Positions 35,737 to 44,580 are shown, counted from the stretch's first letter. The stretch: DNA of 64,000 nucleotides from an uncultured Roseibium sp. (GCF_947496995.1 NZ_CANMFD010000004.1:248001-312000), one strand, 5' to 3'. Program-made: numbers and translations. The notes: a model not told the origin generated them from the sequence alone.

Positions 35737-36080
35737 CGGCTGTCTCCCAGGATCTTGTTTACGGATGTCATGAAGGCTCTCCAATCCCGGGTCTGCTGTT
35801 CCAGCCTCTGTCTTCCGGCCTCGGTGAGCGTGTAGTATTTGCGAGACGGGCCGCTGCTCGACTCGACAATGCGAGAGGCCACCAGGTCTTCCTTCTGCAT
35901 GCGGCGCATGAGCGGATAGATCGTGCTCTCTCCGATCCCGACGGCTTCAGCCAACGCGCTCGAAATCTCGTAGGCATAGCTTTCCTTGCGCGACAGCATG
36001 GCAAGCACACACAGTTCCAGCGCTCCCTTCTTGAGCTGCACCTGGATAGTGTCGGAACCTGCAACGCCGTTATTCATCAC
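35733..36080 (-). CDS. PadR-family transcriptional regulator
   Basis: A 115-residue winged-helix repressor. Typical features: LKKGALELCVLAMLSRKESYAYEIS, GESTIYPLMRRMQKEDLV (recognition helix), and GPSRKYYTLTEAGRQRL (wing). It is the short PadR type that forms two-gene units with DUF1700 proteins. A perfect palindrome lies about 20 bp upstream of its start and is the likely autoregulatory site. Confidence 0.93.
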   Translation of the reverse strand: MMNNGVAGSDTIQVQLKKGALELCVLAMLSRKESYAYEISSALAEAVGIGESTIYPLMRRMQKEDLVASRIVESSSGPSRKYYTLTEAGRQRLEQQTRDWRAFMTSVNKILGDSR

Positions 36081-36100
36081 TAAGACCTAATACAAGCTAC

Positions 36101-36113
36101 CTTGCATTGCAAG
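36101..36113. promoter_or_regulatory. Palindrome upstream of padR, probable operator
   Basis: CTTGCA-T-TGCAAG is a perfect 6-bp inverted repeat around one base, 20 bp from the padR start. PadR repressors usually bind such sites in their own promoters. Confidence 0.55.
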
Positions 36114-36351
36114 TTAGTGAGTGAACTGAAGGTGGCAGAGCCTCACGCATACGGGTCCTCTGCCCCTCCCCCATCCCTGCAAAAACGGAAATGCCCGGCG
36201 AACGCGCGGCTATTCCGCAAGCGAATCATACGCCTGCGAATCATCCAAAAACCGATCTTTCAAATCGTATCTAATCCGTTAACAAAATATTCATTCCCCT
36301 ACGTTAACTTGCAACTGCATGGGTATCTGTATCGACTAACCCGGAGAGAAG

Positions 36352-36747
36352 ATGATGGACACGGGATTGGCCCGGCCGCCATCGCCGACGTACACGGCGA
36401 TCACGCCGGTTACGCGGGCTCCAGAGCGGAACGCGCCCGCAGCAAAAACCGAACTGCCGGCAGAAGCGACTGTCAAACCCTCCGACGAGGGCAGCGGCGG
36501 GCAGAGGGCGGCGAACAACGCACGCGATCAGCAACAGCAGCAGGATCCGATCACCCCGCGCGTTGAGCGCCGTAACGTGCTGGATCCTGACAGCGAGAGC
36601 ATGATCTACGTCGCGACGAATACCGATACCGGCGAGGTCGTGCGGCAAATCCCCAGCGAAACCCTGCTGCGCCTCAGGGCCTACTCCAAGACGATGGAAG
36701 ATCATCAGTCCAACCAGACACCGAAACCGGTTCAACGGGTGGTCTGA
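36352..36747 (+). CDS. flaG: FlaG-like flagellar protein
   Basis: A 131-residue protein. The N-terminal half is low complexity (Pro/Ala, then QQQQQDP), the C-terminal half contains VATNTDTGEVVRQIPSETLL followed by RLRAY, the core of the FlaG family, which influences filament length. It lies just before the flagellin array. Two start codons (36352, 36355) follow GGAGAG; the first is given. Confidence 0.8.
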   Translation: MMDTGLARPPSPTYTAITPVTRAPERNAPAAKTELPAEATVKPSDEGSGGQRAANNARDQQQQQDPITPRVERRNVLDPDSESMIYVATNTDTGEVVRQIPSETLLRLRAYSKTMEDHQSNQTPKPVQRVV

Positions 36748-37007
36748 CACGGCAGCGACCGTTCTGAAGCGTATCGCGTATATGCGTGATCATAAGTTCA
36801 GGAAGAGGCTCGAGGCAGTGATCGCATTGCGAACGGGTTCGGCGAATTCCAGAATTCTATTTAACGTGACACGCTCTTGGCAGGCTCCACGGCTTATCGC
36901 ACCTTCTGCTTGCGAAGCATCCGTTTTGATTTCCGTCGACCAATGAGCGGCTCCCAAGTTTGCTGGTACACTGAAAAACGCTCCGCGTTCACTATAGCGT
37001 GTCGCGT

Positions 37008-37185
37008 CCAGGCAGGTTCATGAGGTCTGGAAGGTGCAAACTTCCGGCATTGCAGACCCGCCAGAGCCTGGCATCCACCTCCGTCTCCTTCGCAGCACAG
37101 GTGGACCAGAACGTTCTCCATCTCTTCTCAGCTCTCAAGACAAGTAAAGGCGGGCTCTGACCCGTTTTTTTTGGCCTTCAACCGG
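37008..37185 (+). pseudogene. Decayed 3' end of a fifth flagellin gene with its terminator
   Basis: Translated in the flagellin frame, 37050-37132 reads ALQTRQSLASTSVSFAAQ then VDQNVLHLFS, almost the C-terminus of flagellin 2, except that its stop codon is now TCA. Similarity to the DNA of flagellin 2 and its downstream spacer continues: AAAGGCGGGCTCTGACCCG at 37146 is a damaged copy of that gene's terminator hairpin. Upstream of about 37008 the similarity is lost. The relic is the remainder of a tandem copy lying before flagellin 1. Confidence 0.8.
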
Positions 37186-37319
37186 GGCAGCCCCACTCCT
37201 CCACCCCTTGCCGCTGATAGATTTTCGCCAATGAATTCAAGTTGTTAATATATAATTTACCCTAAAATGCGATCCATTTAACCAATGATTAGGGTTAACA
37301 GGAGATGATCCTAATCAAC

Positions 37320-37336
37320 CTGCTCAGGAAGAGCAG
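37320..37336 (+). promoter_or_regulatory. Leader hairpin of flagellin 1 (AGGAA loop)
   Basis: CTGCTC-AGGAA-GAGCAG, a perfect 6-bp stem in the flagellin 1 leader, 33 bases before the ATG. The same arrangement recurs before flagellins 2 and 3. Candidate target for FlbT, which acts on flagellin mRNA leaders in Caulobacter. Confidence 0.5.
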
Positions 37337-37369
37337 AAGACATCGCGACCCCAGAAAAGGGATATACTT

Positions 37370-38863
37370 ATGAACGACATTACCCTCTCAGCTGCCGTTC
37401 GGCAGAACCTTCTTACTCTTCAATCCACCGCAGATCTGATGTCCGGCGTCCAGAACAAACTGGCCACTGGAATGAAGGTCAACTCCGCTCTGGACAATCC
37501 GAACAGCTTCTTCACCGCTTCCGGCCTGAACTCACGTGCCAGTGACCTGTCCACCCTTTTGAACGATATGGGACAGTCCCTTCAGACCATCAAGGCGGCG
37601 GACAAGGGTATCCAGACCATCACGGATCTGGTGGAAACCGCAAAGGCGAAAGCCAACCAGGCGCTGCAGACACAGAGCCAGTATGAGCGGAAAACCTTCG
37701 CAGAGCAGTACAATGGCCTTCTCGAACAAATTGAAGACATTGCGAAGGACAGCTCCTACAAGGGCAAGAACCTCCTTGCCGGCGATGGCAACGACCTCAC
37801 CACGATCTTCAACGAAGACTCCACGTCCAAGCTGAAAATCGAAGCCGTCGACTACACCGACACCACTCTGTCCGCCGGTCTGAACCTTTCGGATCTGGCA
37901 GAAGGCGAAGGCAGTGCGACATCCTTCCAGCTGGAAGGCGGCAAGAACACCTTCACACTTACGGACGCAGACGGTCAGGCGCTGAACTCCAGCTCCCTGC
38001 TCGCTTCCGCGAGCGGAATTTCGACAACCAACACCCTGACGCTGAACGAAGGCACCACCACCGCTGTCATTTCCGGCTCCACGCTGGCAGTCACGGCCGG
38101 GACCACCGTTCAGGACCTTCTCGATACCATCGAGAGCGTTCCCGGTGTTCGTGCGGAATTCGATGAAGGCACCGGCCAGGTCACCGTCTATTCCAACGAC
38201 GACATCGCTCTTCAGAACGACGTCTCGACCACGGCTCAGCTTGTCTCAGTCAACGCGACCACGTTCTCCACAACGTCCGACACGCTGGTCGACAGCGGTT
38301 CCTTCGAAACAGGCGACACTCTGACCCTGACCGATGGCAACGGCTACGAACTCGGCTCGTTCGAAGTGGATGAAGACTCCACGGTCAATGATCTGGAAAA
38401 TTTCATCAATGACTTCAGAGGCGTGTCGGCGGAATTCAATACTTCGACCGGCCGGATCGCGATCGAAAGCGAGACGGACCTTACGCTGGCCAGCGACAAT
38501 GCCAACTTTGCCGCTGACGACTATACGGCGGACTCCGATGGCGTGACGATTTCCGCACTCAGCGACTCCGGGTTTGCGACGGACGGTGACATCAACCGGG
38601 TCATCGACAGGTTGAACAGCGCGCTTTCGACCCTCCGGTCCCAGGCTTCCGAGTTCGGTACAAACCTTTCGACAGTCGAGATTCGTCAGGACTACACCAA
38701 GACGATGATCAACACTCTGCAGGAAGGTGCCGGTCTTCTGACCCTGGCGGACACCAACGAGGAAGGTGCGAACCTTCTGGCTCTTCAGACCCGTCAGCAG
38801 CTTGCCTCGACATCGCTGTCCTTCGCCTCTCAGGCAGACCAGACGGTGCTCTCCCTCTTCTAG
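37370..38863 (+). CDS. fliC: Flagellin 1
   Basis: A 497-residue filament protein. N-terminal D0/D1 core: LSAAVRQNLLTLQSTADLM then QNKLATGMKVNSALDNPNSFF; the C-terminal core ends QLASTSLSFASQADQTVLSLF, the expected flagellin end. The central domain (about 165-400) is Thr/Ser/Asp rich with two similar beta-type modules (DGQALNSSSLL, DTLTLTDGNGYELGSFE). Protein identity to flagellin 3 is near-complete (about ten visible differences). Followed by a strong terminator. Confidence 0.97.
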   Translation: MNDITLSAAVRQNLLTLQSTADLMSGVQNKLATGMKVNSALDNPNSFFTASGLNSRASDLSTLLNDMGQSLQTIKAADKGIQTITDLVETAKAKANQALQTQSQYERKTFAEQYNGLLEQIEDIAKDSSYKGKNLLAGDGNDLTTIFNEDSTSKLKIEAVDYTDTTLSAGLNLSDLAEGEGSATSFQLEGGKNTFTLTDADGQALNSSSLLASASGISTTNTLTLNEGTTTAVISGSTLAVTAGTTVQDLLDTIESVPGVRAEFDEGTGQVTVYSNDDIALQNDVSTTAQLVSVNATTFSTTSDTLVDSGSFETGDTLTLTDGNGYELGSFEVDEDSTVNDLENFINDFRGVSAEFNTSTGRIAIESETDLTLASDNANFAADDYTADSDGVTISALSDSGFATDGDINRVIDRLNSALSTLRSQASEFGTNLSTVEIRQDYTKTMINTLQEGAGLLTLADTNEEGANLLALQTRQQLASTSLSFASQADQTVLSLF

Positions 38864-38907
38864 GCCAGCTAGAATCAGTCAGACAGAGAAGACACGTACA
38901 AACATCC

Positions 38908-38942
38908 GGAAACGGCGGGCCAAAAGCCCGCCGTTTCCTTTT
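38908..38942 (+). terminator. Terminator of flagellin 1
   Basis: GGAAACGGCGGGC-CAAAA-GCCCGCCGTTTCC, a perfect 13-bp stem followed by TTTT. The same hairpin follows flagellin 3 at 42843. Confidence 0.93.
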
Positions 38943-39032
38943 CGTGCTTTGAACATAGCTACGGCTTCCGGATAATCTACTGCACTAAGACAGTGAGGGA
39001 AATTTCTGCTTCGGCCGGACGTATTCCAAACT

Positions 39033-39298
39033 AGGGTACGGACTCATAAAATTGTGCTTTCAGGTCGTTCAGAAAACGATTGGTTCCAAGGCGCAAGATC
39101 GCAGGAAACCTTTCTGGTTTTCAAGATTTTGCAACGCCGGAGACAATCGCTTTCTGAACGATCCGAAGGACATCAATCCGGCTGCGAAGCGCCGCGTCAA
39201 AGCCTTTGCCCCATGCACCAGCATGGCTCTTCAGGCTTTTCCAAACTCTTCTTTGCCGGGTTGATGCCTGGAAGTACAATTTTATGGGTCCGTACCCT
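39033..39298. mobile_element. MITE-like element, 266 bp
   Basis: The ends (39033-39055 and 39276-39298) are 23-bp inverted repeats with one mismatch, beginning AGGGTACGGACTCATAAA. The flanks are AAACT on both sides (39028-39032 and 39299-39303), which fits a 5-bp target duplication; a 2-bp TA duplication is the alternative reading. No transposase is encoded. An inner pair of inverted repeats (39065-39082 and 39144-39161, TCGTTCAGAAAACGATTG) lies within. It is a non-autonomous element. The rest of the 38864-39556 spacer has no gene. Confidence 0.85.
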
Positions 39299-39509
39299 AA
39301 ACTGTCCGCAGTGCGGTAGTACGATAATTTATTGCCCTCACCTCTCTTTACCCAGAACCAGACAAGTTGATTCAGGCCGTACCGAACCGATGCTGCCGGG
39401 ACAACGCTTACCAATACTGCCGCAACCCTTTCACCTCGCGTTAAGGTTAACGGTCGCTAACCATGTTTGTTTAGATTTTCTTACATTCCCAAGTCGTTTT
39501 ATGTCGCCG

Positions 39510-39524
39510 GACCCAGGAAGGGTC
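39510..39524 (+). promoter_or_regulatory. Leader hairpin of flagellin 2 (AGGAA loop)
   Basis: GACCC-AGGAA-GGGTC in the leader of flagellin 2, 32 bases before the ATG. The loop is identical to the one before flagellin 1 while the stem sequence is entirely different, which argues for conserved structure. Confidence 0.5.
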
Positions 39525-39556
39525 TCTGTATCTTGTATTCCTAGAAAGGACACAAA

Positions 39557-41050
39557 ATGGGTGACGTAACTCTCTCCAGCGCGGTTCGCGCAAACCTTTC
39601 ATCCCTTCAGTCAACTGCTGAAATGATGTCCAGCGTCCAGAACAAACTGGCCACTGGTAAGAAGGTGAACTCCGCACTGGACAACCCGAACAGCTTCTTC
39701 ACCGCTTCCGGCCTGACTTCCCGTGCAAATGACTTGTCCACTCTGCTGGACGACATGGGTCAGTCTGTTCAGACGCTGAAGGCTGCCGATGAAGGTATCT
39801 CCAGCATCACCAAGCTGGTTGAATCTGCAAAGGCGAAAGCTAACCAGGCGCTGCAGACACAGAGCCAGTATGAGCGCAAGCAGTTTACGGCACAGTACAA
39901 CGAGTTGCTGACCCAGATTGAAGATCTGGCGAAAGACTCCGGCTACAAGGGCAAGAACCTGCTTTCCGGCGATGGCAACGACCTCACCACGATCTTCAAC
40001 GAAGACTCCACGTCCAAGCTGAACATCGATGCTGTCGACTACACTGACACCAGCCTCTCCACCGGTCTGAACCTTTCCGACCTGGCAGAAGGCGAAGGCA
40101 GTGCGACATCCTTCCAGCTGGAAGGCGGCAAGAACACCTTCACGCTTACGGATGCAGACGGTCAGGCGCTGAACTCCAGCTCCCTGCTCGCTTCCGCAAG
40201 CGGAATTTCGACAACCAACACCCTGACACTGAACGAAGGCACCACCACCGCTGTCATTTCCGGCTCCACGCTGGCGGTCACGGCCGGGACCACCGTTCAG
40301 GACCTTCTCGATACTCTCGAGAGCGTTCCGGGTGTTCGTGCGGAATTCGATGAAGGTACCGGTCAGGTTACCGTTTACTCGAACGATGACATCGCTCTCC
40401 AGAACGACGTTTCCACCACCGCTCAGCTTGTCTCGGTGAACGCTACGGCATTCTCCACGACGTCCGACTCGCTGATCAACAGTGGTTCCTTCGAAACAGG
40501 CGACACTCTGACCCTGACCGATGGTAACGGCTACGAACTCGGCTCGTTCGAGATCGAAGAAGACTCCTCGGTCGACGACCTGGTGAACTTCATCAACGAC
40601 TTCCAGGGCGTCTCGGCGGAATTCAATACTTCCACCGGTAAGATTGCGATGGAAAGTGAAACTGATCTGTCCTTGACGAGTGACAACTCGAACTTCAATG
40701 CAGACAGCTACACAGCCGACAGTGACGGTGTCACCATTTCCGCCTTGTCGGACTCCGGTTTTGCGACCGACTCCTCCATTGAACGGACAGTGGATCGCCT
40801 GAACACGGCACTGAGCACCCTGCGCACGCAGGCGTCGGAATTCGGTACCAATCTTTCCATCGTTGAAAACCGTCAGGATTTCACGAAGAGCATGATCAAC
40901 ACGCTCGAGGAAGGCGCCGGCAAACTGACCCTGGCAGATACCAATGAGGAAGGCGCAAACCTTCTTGCATTGCAGACCCGCCAGAGCCTGGCATCCACCT
41001 CGCTGTCCTTCGCGGCACAGGCGGACCAGAACGTTCTGCGTCTCTTCTAA
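39557..41050 (+). CDS. fliC: Flagellin 2
   Basis: A 497-residue flagellin. Its D0/D1 ends differ from flagellins 1 and 3 (for example LSSAVRANLSSLQSTAEMMS; LASTSLSFAAQADQNVLRLF), yet the central domain (about 165-330) is almost identical to theirs in DNA. AAGGA lies eight bases before the ATG. The 266-bp MITE-like element lies about 260 bp upstream. Followed by a perfect terminator hairpin. Confidence 0.97.
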   Translation: MGDVTLSSAVRANLSSLQSTAEMMSSVQNKLATGKKVNSALDNPNSFFTASGLTSRANDLSTLLDDMGQSVQTLKAADEGISSITKLVESAKAKANQALQTQSQYERKQFTAQYNELLTQIEDLAKDSGYKGKNLLSGDGNDLTTIFNEDSTSKLNIDAVDYTDTSLSTGLNLSDLAEGEGSATSFQLEGGKNTFTLTDADGQALNSSSLLASASGISTTNTLTLNEGTTTAVISGSTLAVTAGTTVQDLLDTLESVPGVRAEFDEGTGQVTVYSNDDIALQNDVSTTAQLVSVNATAFSTTSDSLINSGSFETGDTLTLTDGNGYELGSFEIEEDSSVDDLVNFINDFQGVSAEFNTSTGKIAMESETDLSLTSDNSNFNADSYTADSDGVTISALSDSGFATDSSIERTVDRLNTALSTLRTQASEFGTNLSIVENRQDFTKSMINTLEEGAGKLTLADTNEEGANLLALQTRQSLASTSLSFAAQADQNVLRLF

Positions 41051-41076
41051 GCTCTCAAAAAGCTTTCAAGACAAGG

Positions 41077-41104
41077 AAAGGCGGGCTCAGGCCCGCCTTT
41101 TTTT
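41077..41104 (+). terminator. Terminator of flagellin 2
   Basis: AAAGGCGGGC-TCAG-GCCCGCCTTT with a following T-run (TTTTT); perfect 10-bp stem. A damaged copy of this hairpin lies in the relic at 37146. Confidence 0.93.
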
Positions 41105-41179
41105 GGCCCTCAACCGAGGGGCCATCCCCACTCCCCCACTCCCTGCCGCTGATAGATTTTTGCCAACCACTTCAGTATT

Positions 41180-41195
41180 TTAACGATTCGTTAAC
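41180..41195. promoter_or_regulatory. CtrA-type box upstream of flagellin 3
   Basis: TTAA-CGATTCG-TTAAC fits TTAA-N7-TTAAC. It lies 110 bp before the flagellin 3 ATG. The equivalent position before flagellin 1 has degenerated. Confidence 0.45.
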
Positions 41196-41254
41196 TGCAA
41201 AATGCAATTAAGTTAACCAGTGATTAGGGTTAATAGAACATTATCCTGATCAAC

Positions 41255-41271
41255 CTGCTCAGAATGAGCAG
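41255..41271 (+). promoter_or_regulatory. Leader hairpin of flagellin 3 (AGAAT loop)
   Basis: CTGCTC-AGAAT-GAGCAG, the same stem as before flagellin 1 with a changed loop. 33 bases before the ATG. Confidence 0.45.
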
Positions 41272-41304
41272 AAGACATCGTGACCCCAGGAAAGGGATAT
41301 ACTG

Positions 41305-42798
41305 ATGAAGGACATCACCCTGTCAGCTGCCGTTCGGCAGAACCTTCTTACTCTTCAATCCACCGCAGATCTGATGTCCGGCGTCCAGAACAAACTGGCC
41401 ACTGGAATGAAGGTCAACTCCGCTCTGGACAATCCGAACAGCTTCTTCACCGCCTCCGGCCTGAACTCACGTGCCAGTGACCTGTCCACCCTTTTGAACG
41501 ATATGGGACAGTCCCTTCAGACCATCAAGGCGGCGGACAAGGGTATCCAGACCATCACGGATCTGGTGGAAACCGCAAAGGCGAAAGCCAACCAGGCGCT
41601 GCAGACACAGAGCCAGTATGAGCGGAAAACCTTCGCAGAGCAGTACAACGCCCTTCTGGAACAGATTGAAGACATTGCGAAAGACAGCTCCTACAAGGGC
41701 AAGAACCTGCTTGCCGGCGATGGCAACGACCTCACCACGATCTTCAACGAAGACTCCACGTCCAAGCTGAAAATCGAAGCCGTCGACTACACCGACACCA
41801 GTCTCTCCACCGGTCTGAACCTTTCCGACCTGGCAGAAGGCGAAGGCAGTGCGACATCCTTCCAGCTGGAAGGCGGCAAGAACACCTTCACACTTACGGA
41901 CGCAGACGGCCAGGCGCTGAACTCCAGCTCCCTGCTCGCATCCGCAGCCGGAATTTCGACAACCAACACCCTGACGCTGAACGAAGGCACCACCACCGCT
42001 GTCATTTCCGGCTCCACGCTGGCAGTCACGGCCGGGACCACCGTTCAGGACCTTCTCAATACCATCGAGAGCGTTCCGGGCGTTCGTGCGGAATTCGATG
42101 AAGGCACCGGTCAGGTCACCGTCTATTCCAACGACGACATCGCTCTTCAGAATGACGTCTCGACCACGGCTCAGCTTGTCTCAGTCAACGCGACCGCGTT
42201 CTCCACGACATCCGACACGCTGGTCGACAGCGGTTCCTTCGAAACAGGCGACACTCTGACCCTGACCGATGGCAACGGCTACGAACTCGGCTCGTTCGAA
42301 GTGGATGAAGACTCCACGGTCAATGATCTGGAAAATTTCATCAATGACTTCAGAGGCGTGTCGGCTGAATTCAATACTTCGACCGGCCGGATCGCGATCG
42401 AAAGCGAGACGGACCTTACGCTGGCCAGCGACAATGCCAACTTTGCCGCTGACGACTATACGGCGGACTCCGATGGCGTGACGATTTCCGCACTCAGCGA
42501 CTCCGGGTTTGCGACGGACGGTGACATCAACCGGGTCATCGACAGGTTGAACAACACACTTTCGACCCTCCGGTCCCAGGCTTCCGAGTTCGGTACAAAC
42601 CTTTCGACAGTCGAGATTCGTCAGGATTACACCAAGACGATGATCAACACTCTGCAGGAAGGTGCCGGTCTTCTGACCCTGGCGGACACCAACGAAGAAG
42701 GTGCGAACCTTCTGGCTCTTCAGACCCGTCAGCAGCTTGCTTCGACATCGCTGTCCTTCGCCTCTCAGGCAGACCAGACGGTGCTGTCCCTCTTCTAG
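41305..42798 (+). CDS. fliC: Flagellin 3
   Basis: A 497-residue flagellin nearly identical to flagellin 1; visible protein differences are a handful of substitutions (second residue K for N, TSLSTG for TTLSAG, LNNTLS for LNSALS). The shared upstream leader and downstream terminator show that the duplicated unit includes the flanks. Near TSLSTG the sequence matches flagellin 2, a sign of gene conversion. Confidence 0.97.
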   Translation: MKDITLSAAVRQNLLTLQSTADLMSGVQNKLATGMKVNSALDNPNSFFTASGLNSRASDLSTLLNDMGQSLQTIKAADKGIQTITDLVETAKAKANQALQTQSQYERKTFAEQYNALLEQIEDIAKDSSYKGKNLLAGDGNDLTTIFNEDSTSKLKIEAVDYTDTSLSTGLNLSDLAEGEGSATSFQLEGGKNTFTLTDADGQALNSSSLLASAAGISTTNTLTLNEGTTTAVISGSTLAVTAGTTVQDLLNTIESVPGVRAEFDEGTGQVTVYSNDDIALQNDVSTTAQLVSVNATAFSTTSDTLVDSGSFETGDTLTLTDGNGYELGSFEVDEDSTVNDLENFINDFRGVSAEFNTSTGRIAIESETDLTLASDNANFAADDYTADSDGVTISALSDSGFATDGDINRVIDRLNNTLSTLRSQASEFGTNLSTVEIRQDYTKTMINTLQEGAGLLTLADTNEEGANLLALQTRQQLASTSLSFASQADQTVLSLF

Positions 42799-42842
42799 GC
42801 CAGCTAGAATCAGTCAGACAGAGAAGACACGTACAAACAACT

Positions 42843-42877
42843 GGAAACGGCGGGCCAAAAGCCCGCCGTTTCCTTTT
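42843..42877 (+). terminator. Terminator of flagellin 3
   Basis: Same 13-bp stem and CAAAA loop as the flagellin 1 terminator, followed by TTTT. Confidence 0.93.
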
Positions 42878-43086
42878 CATGCTTTTCCGCTCTTCGGACA
42901 CCTGAAAATTTTCGCTTGAATCTCAGATACTTAAAAGAAAGCTTTTGGTAACTTTTATTTACAACAGGTTAATGAGTGCATCACCGATTAACTTTCCCTT
43001 TAGTTTTACGCCATTGGTACCGGGTCTTCTTGCTCCAATGGAAGGCCAACTTGGCGAGTGCTGAATAGGAAACGTGGTGAAATCTG

Positions 43087-44580
43087 ATGCCTGATATTGT
43101 TCTTTCCAGTGCGGTCCGGGACAATCTCCTGTCGCTCAAACAAACAGCCAGCCTCCAGTCGATCACGCAAGGTCGCCTTGCGACCGGTCTGAAGGTCAAC
43201 ACGGCTCTCGATAACCCGAATTCGTTCTTTACGGCGCAATCGTTGAATGACCGGGCGAGTGATCTGGCAAACCTGCTCGACAATATGGGTCAGGGCGTTC
43301 AGACGCTCCGCGCCGCCGACAAGGGCATCACATCCATCACCAAGCTGGTTGAGTCAGCCAAGGCAATCGCCAATCAGGCGCTGCAGACTTCCAGCGAATA
43401 TGAACGCAAGCAATACACGAGCCAGTACAACGATCTCCTTCAGCAGATCGAGGACATGGCGGGTGACTCCGGATACAAGGGCAAGAACCTGCTTTCCGGT
43501 GCCGGCAACGAGCTGGAAGTGATCTTCAACGAGGATTCCACGTCAAACCTGACAGTCAATCCGGTTGATTTCACCGACACCAGCCTGGATGACGGGCTCA
43601 ATCTCGATGACCTCGATCCGGGCGGAACCGGCACTTCTTCCTTCAATATCAATGGCGGAACGGCCACCCTTGACCTGTCCGGACTGCAGGCGTCCTCGAA
43701 CCTGAGCGACCTGGGTGACTGGGCGAACGGGGATGTTGTCTCGATAACCGACAGTTCCGGCACCACGACATTCACGGTCGGTGCAACCATCACGACCGTA
43801 CAGGATTACCTCGACGCTCTGGACGGTCTCAGCGGTGTTCATGCCAGCTTCGACGAGACAACCGACCTGATCACGGTTACCTCCGGTCTGGACAACACAC
43901 TATCGATTTCAAAGGATGCAGCCGGCGGCGGCACCGCCACCAACGGTGGTACCGGCGCGACAGGCTCGACTACGCTGTCGGTCACTCCGCTCACCGCGGG
44001 TGCAACCCTGATATCCTCCGGCGGCTTCCAGGCCGGTGACACGATCACCATTACGGACGGCAATGATTTCGAACCGGCCTCGATTGAGATCGATGACGAA
44101 ACCACGGTCGGCGATCTGGTAAGTTTCCTCAACAACGTCAAGGGCTTGGATGCCACCTTCTCCGGTGGAAGCATCAGTCTGATCGGCGAGGTGTCCTTCG
44201 ACATCACCAGCGACAACGCGGACTTCAACAGAACGACGCTCGCGGCCGCAAGCGGAACAGTCAGCCTGGCCGCCGCTGCCTCGGAGTTCAAGACCGACAC
44301 GGATATCGACCGTACCCTTCAGGCAATCAACGCGGCTCTGGACGAACTCAGATCGGCGGCCAGGGCCATGGGTACTGCCCTCTCCACGGTAGAGATCCGG
44401 ACCGACTTCACCGAGCACATGATCAACACGCTCGAAGTCGGCGCAGGCAATCTGACCATTGCCGACATGAATGAAGAAGGCGCGAACATGCTGGCGTTGC
44501 AGACCCGCCAGCAGCTTTCATCGACTGCGCTATCGCTGGCGAACCAGGCGGATCAGAGTGTTCTGAGCCTGTTCGGTTAA
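43087..44580 (+). CDS. fliC: Flagellin 4 (divergent central domain)
   Basis: A 497-residue flagellin. The D0/D1 regions (LSSAVRDNLLSLKQTASLQS; LQTRQQLSSTALSLANQADQ) are related to the other three, but the central domain is different (Gly/Thr-rich, GGGTATNGGTGATGS) and lacks the repeated module they share. Despite this the length is exactly the same as the others. No CtrA box or AGGAA-loop hairpin is clear in its leader; CCATTGG/CCAATGG (43010-43040) could pair instead. Confidence 0.96.
   Translation: MPDIVLSSAVRDNLLSLKQTASLQSITQGRLATGLKVNTALDNPNSFFTAQSLNDRASDLANLLDNMGQGVQTLRAADKGITSITKLVESAKAIANQALQTSSEYERKQYTSQYNDLLQQIEDMAGDSGYKGKNLLSGAGNELEVIFNEDSTSNLTVNPVDFTDTSLDDGLNLDDLDPGGTGTSSFNINGGTATLDLSGLQASSNLSDLGDWANGDVVSITDSSGTTTFTVGATITTVQDYLDALDGLSGVHASFDETTDLITVTSGLDNTLSISKDAAGGGTATNGGTGATGSTTLSVTPLTAGATLISSGGFQAGDTITITDGNDFEPASIEIDDETTVGDLVSFLNNVKGLDATFSGGSISLIGEVSFDITSDNADFNRTTLAAASGTVSLAAAASEFKTDTDIDRTLQAINAALDELRSAARAMGTALSTVEIRTDFTEHMINTLEVGAGNLTIADMNEEGANMLALQTRQQLSSTALSLANQADQSVLSLFG

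Noticed and set aside
36894-37121. 75-codon minus-strand frame before flagellin 1
   Set aside because: It overlaps the flagellin relic in antisense and has no ribosome site or similarity.
39121-39414. 97-codon minus-strand frame in the MITE-like element
   Set aside because: Crosses the element's right end into flanking DNA and shows no transposase residues.
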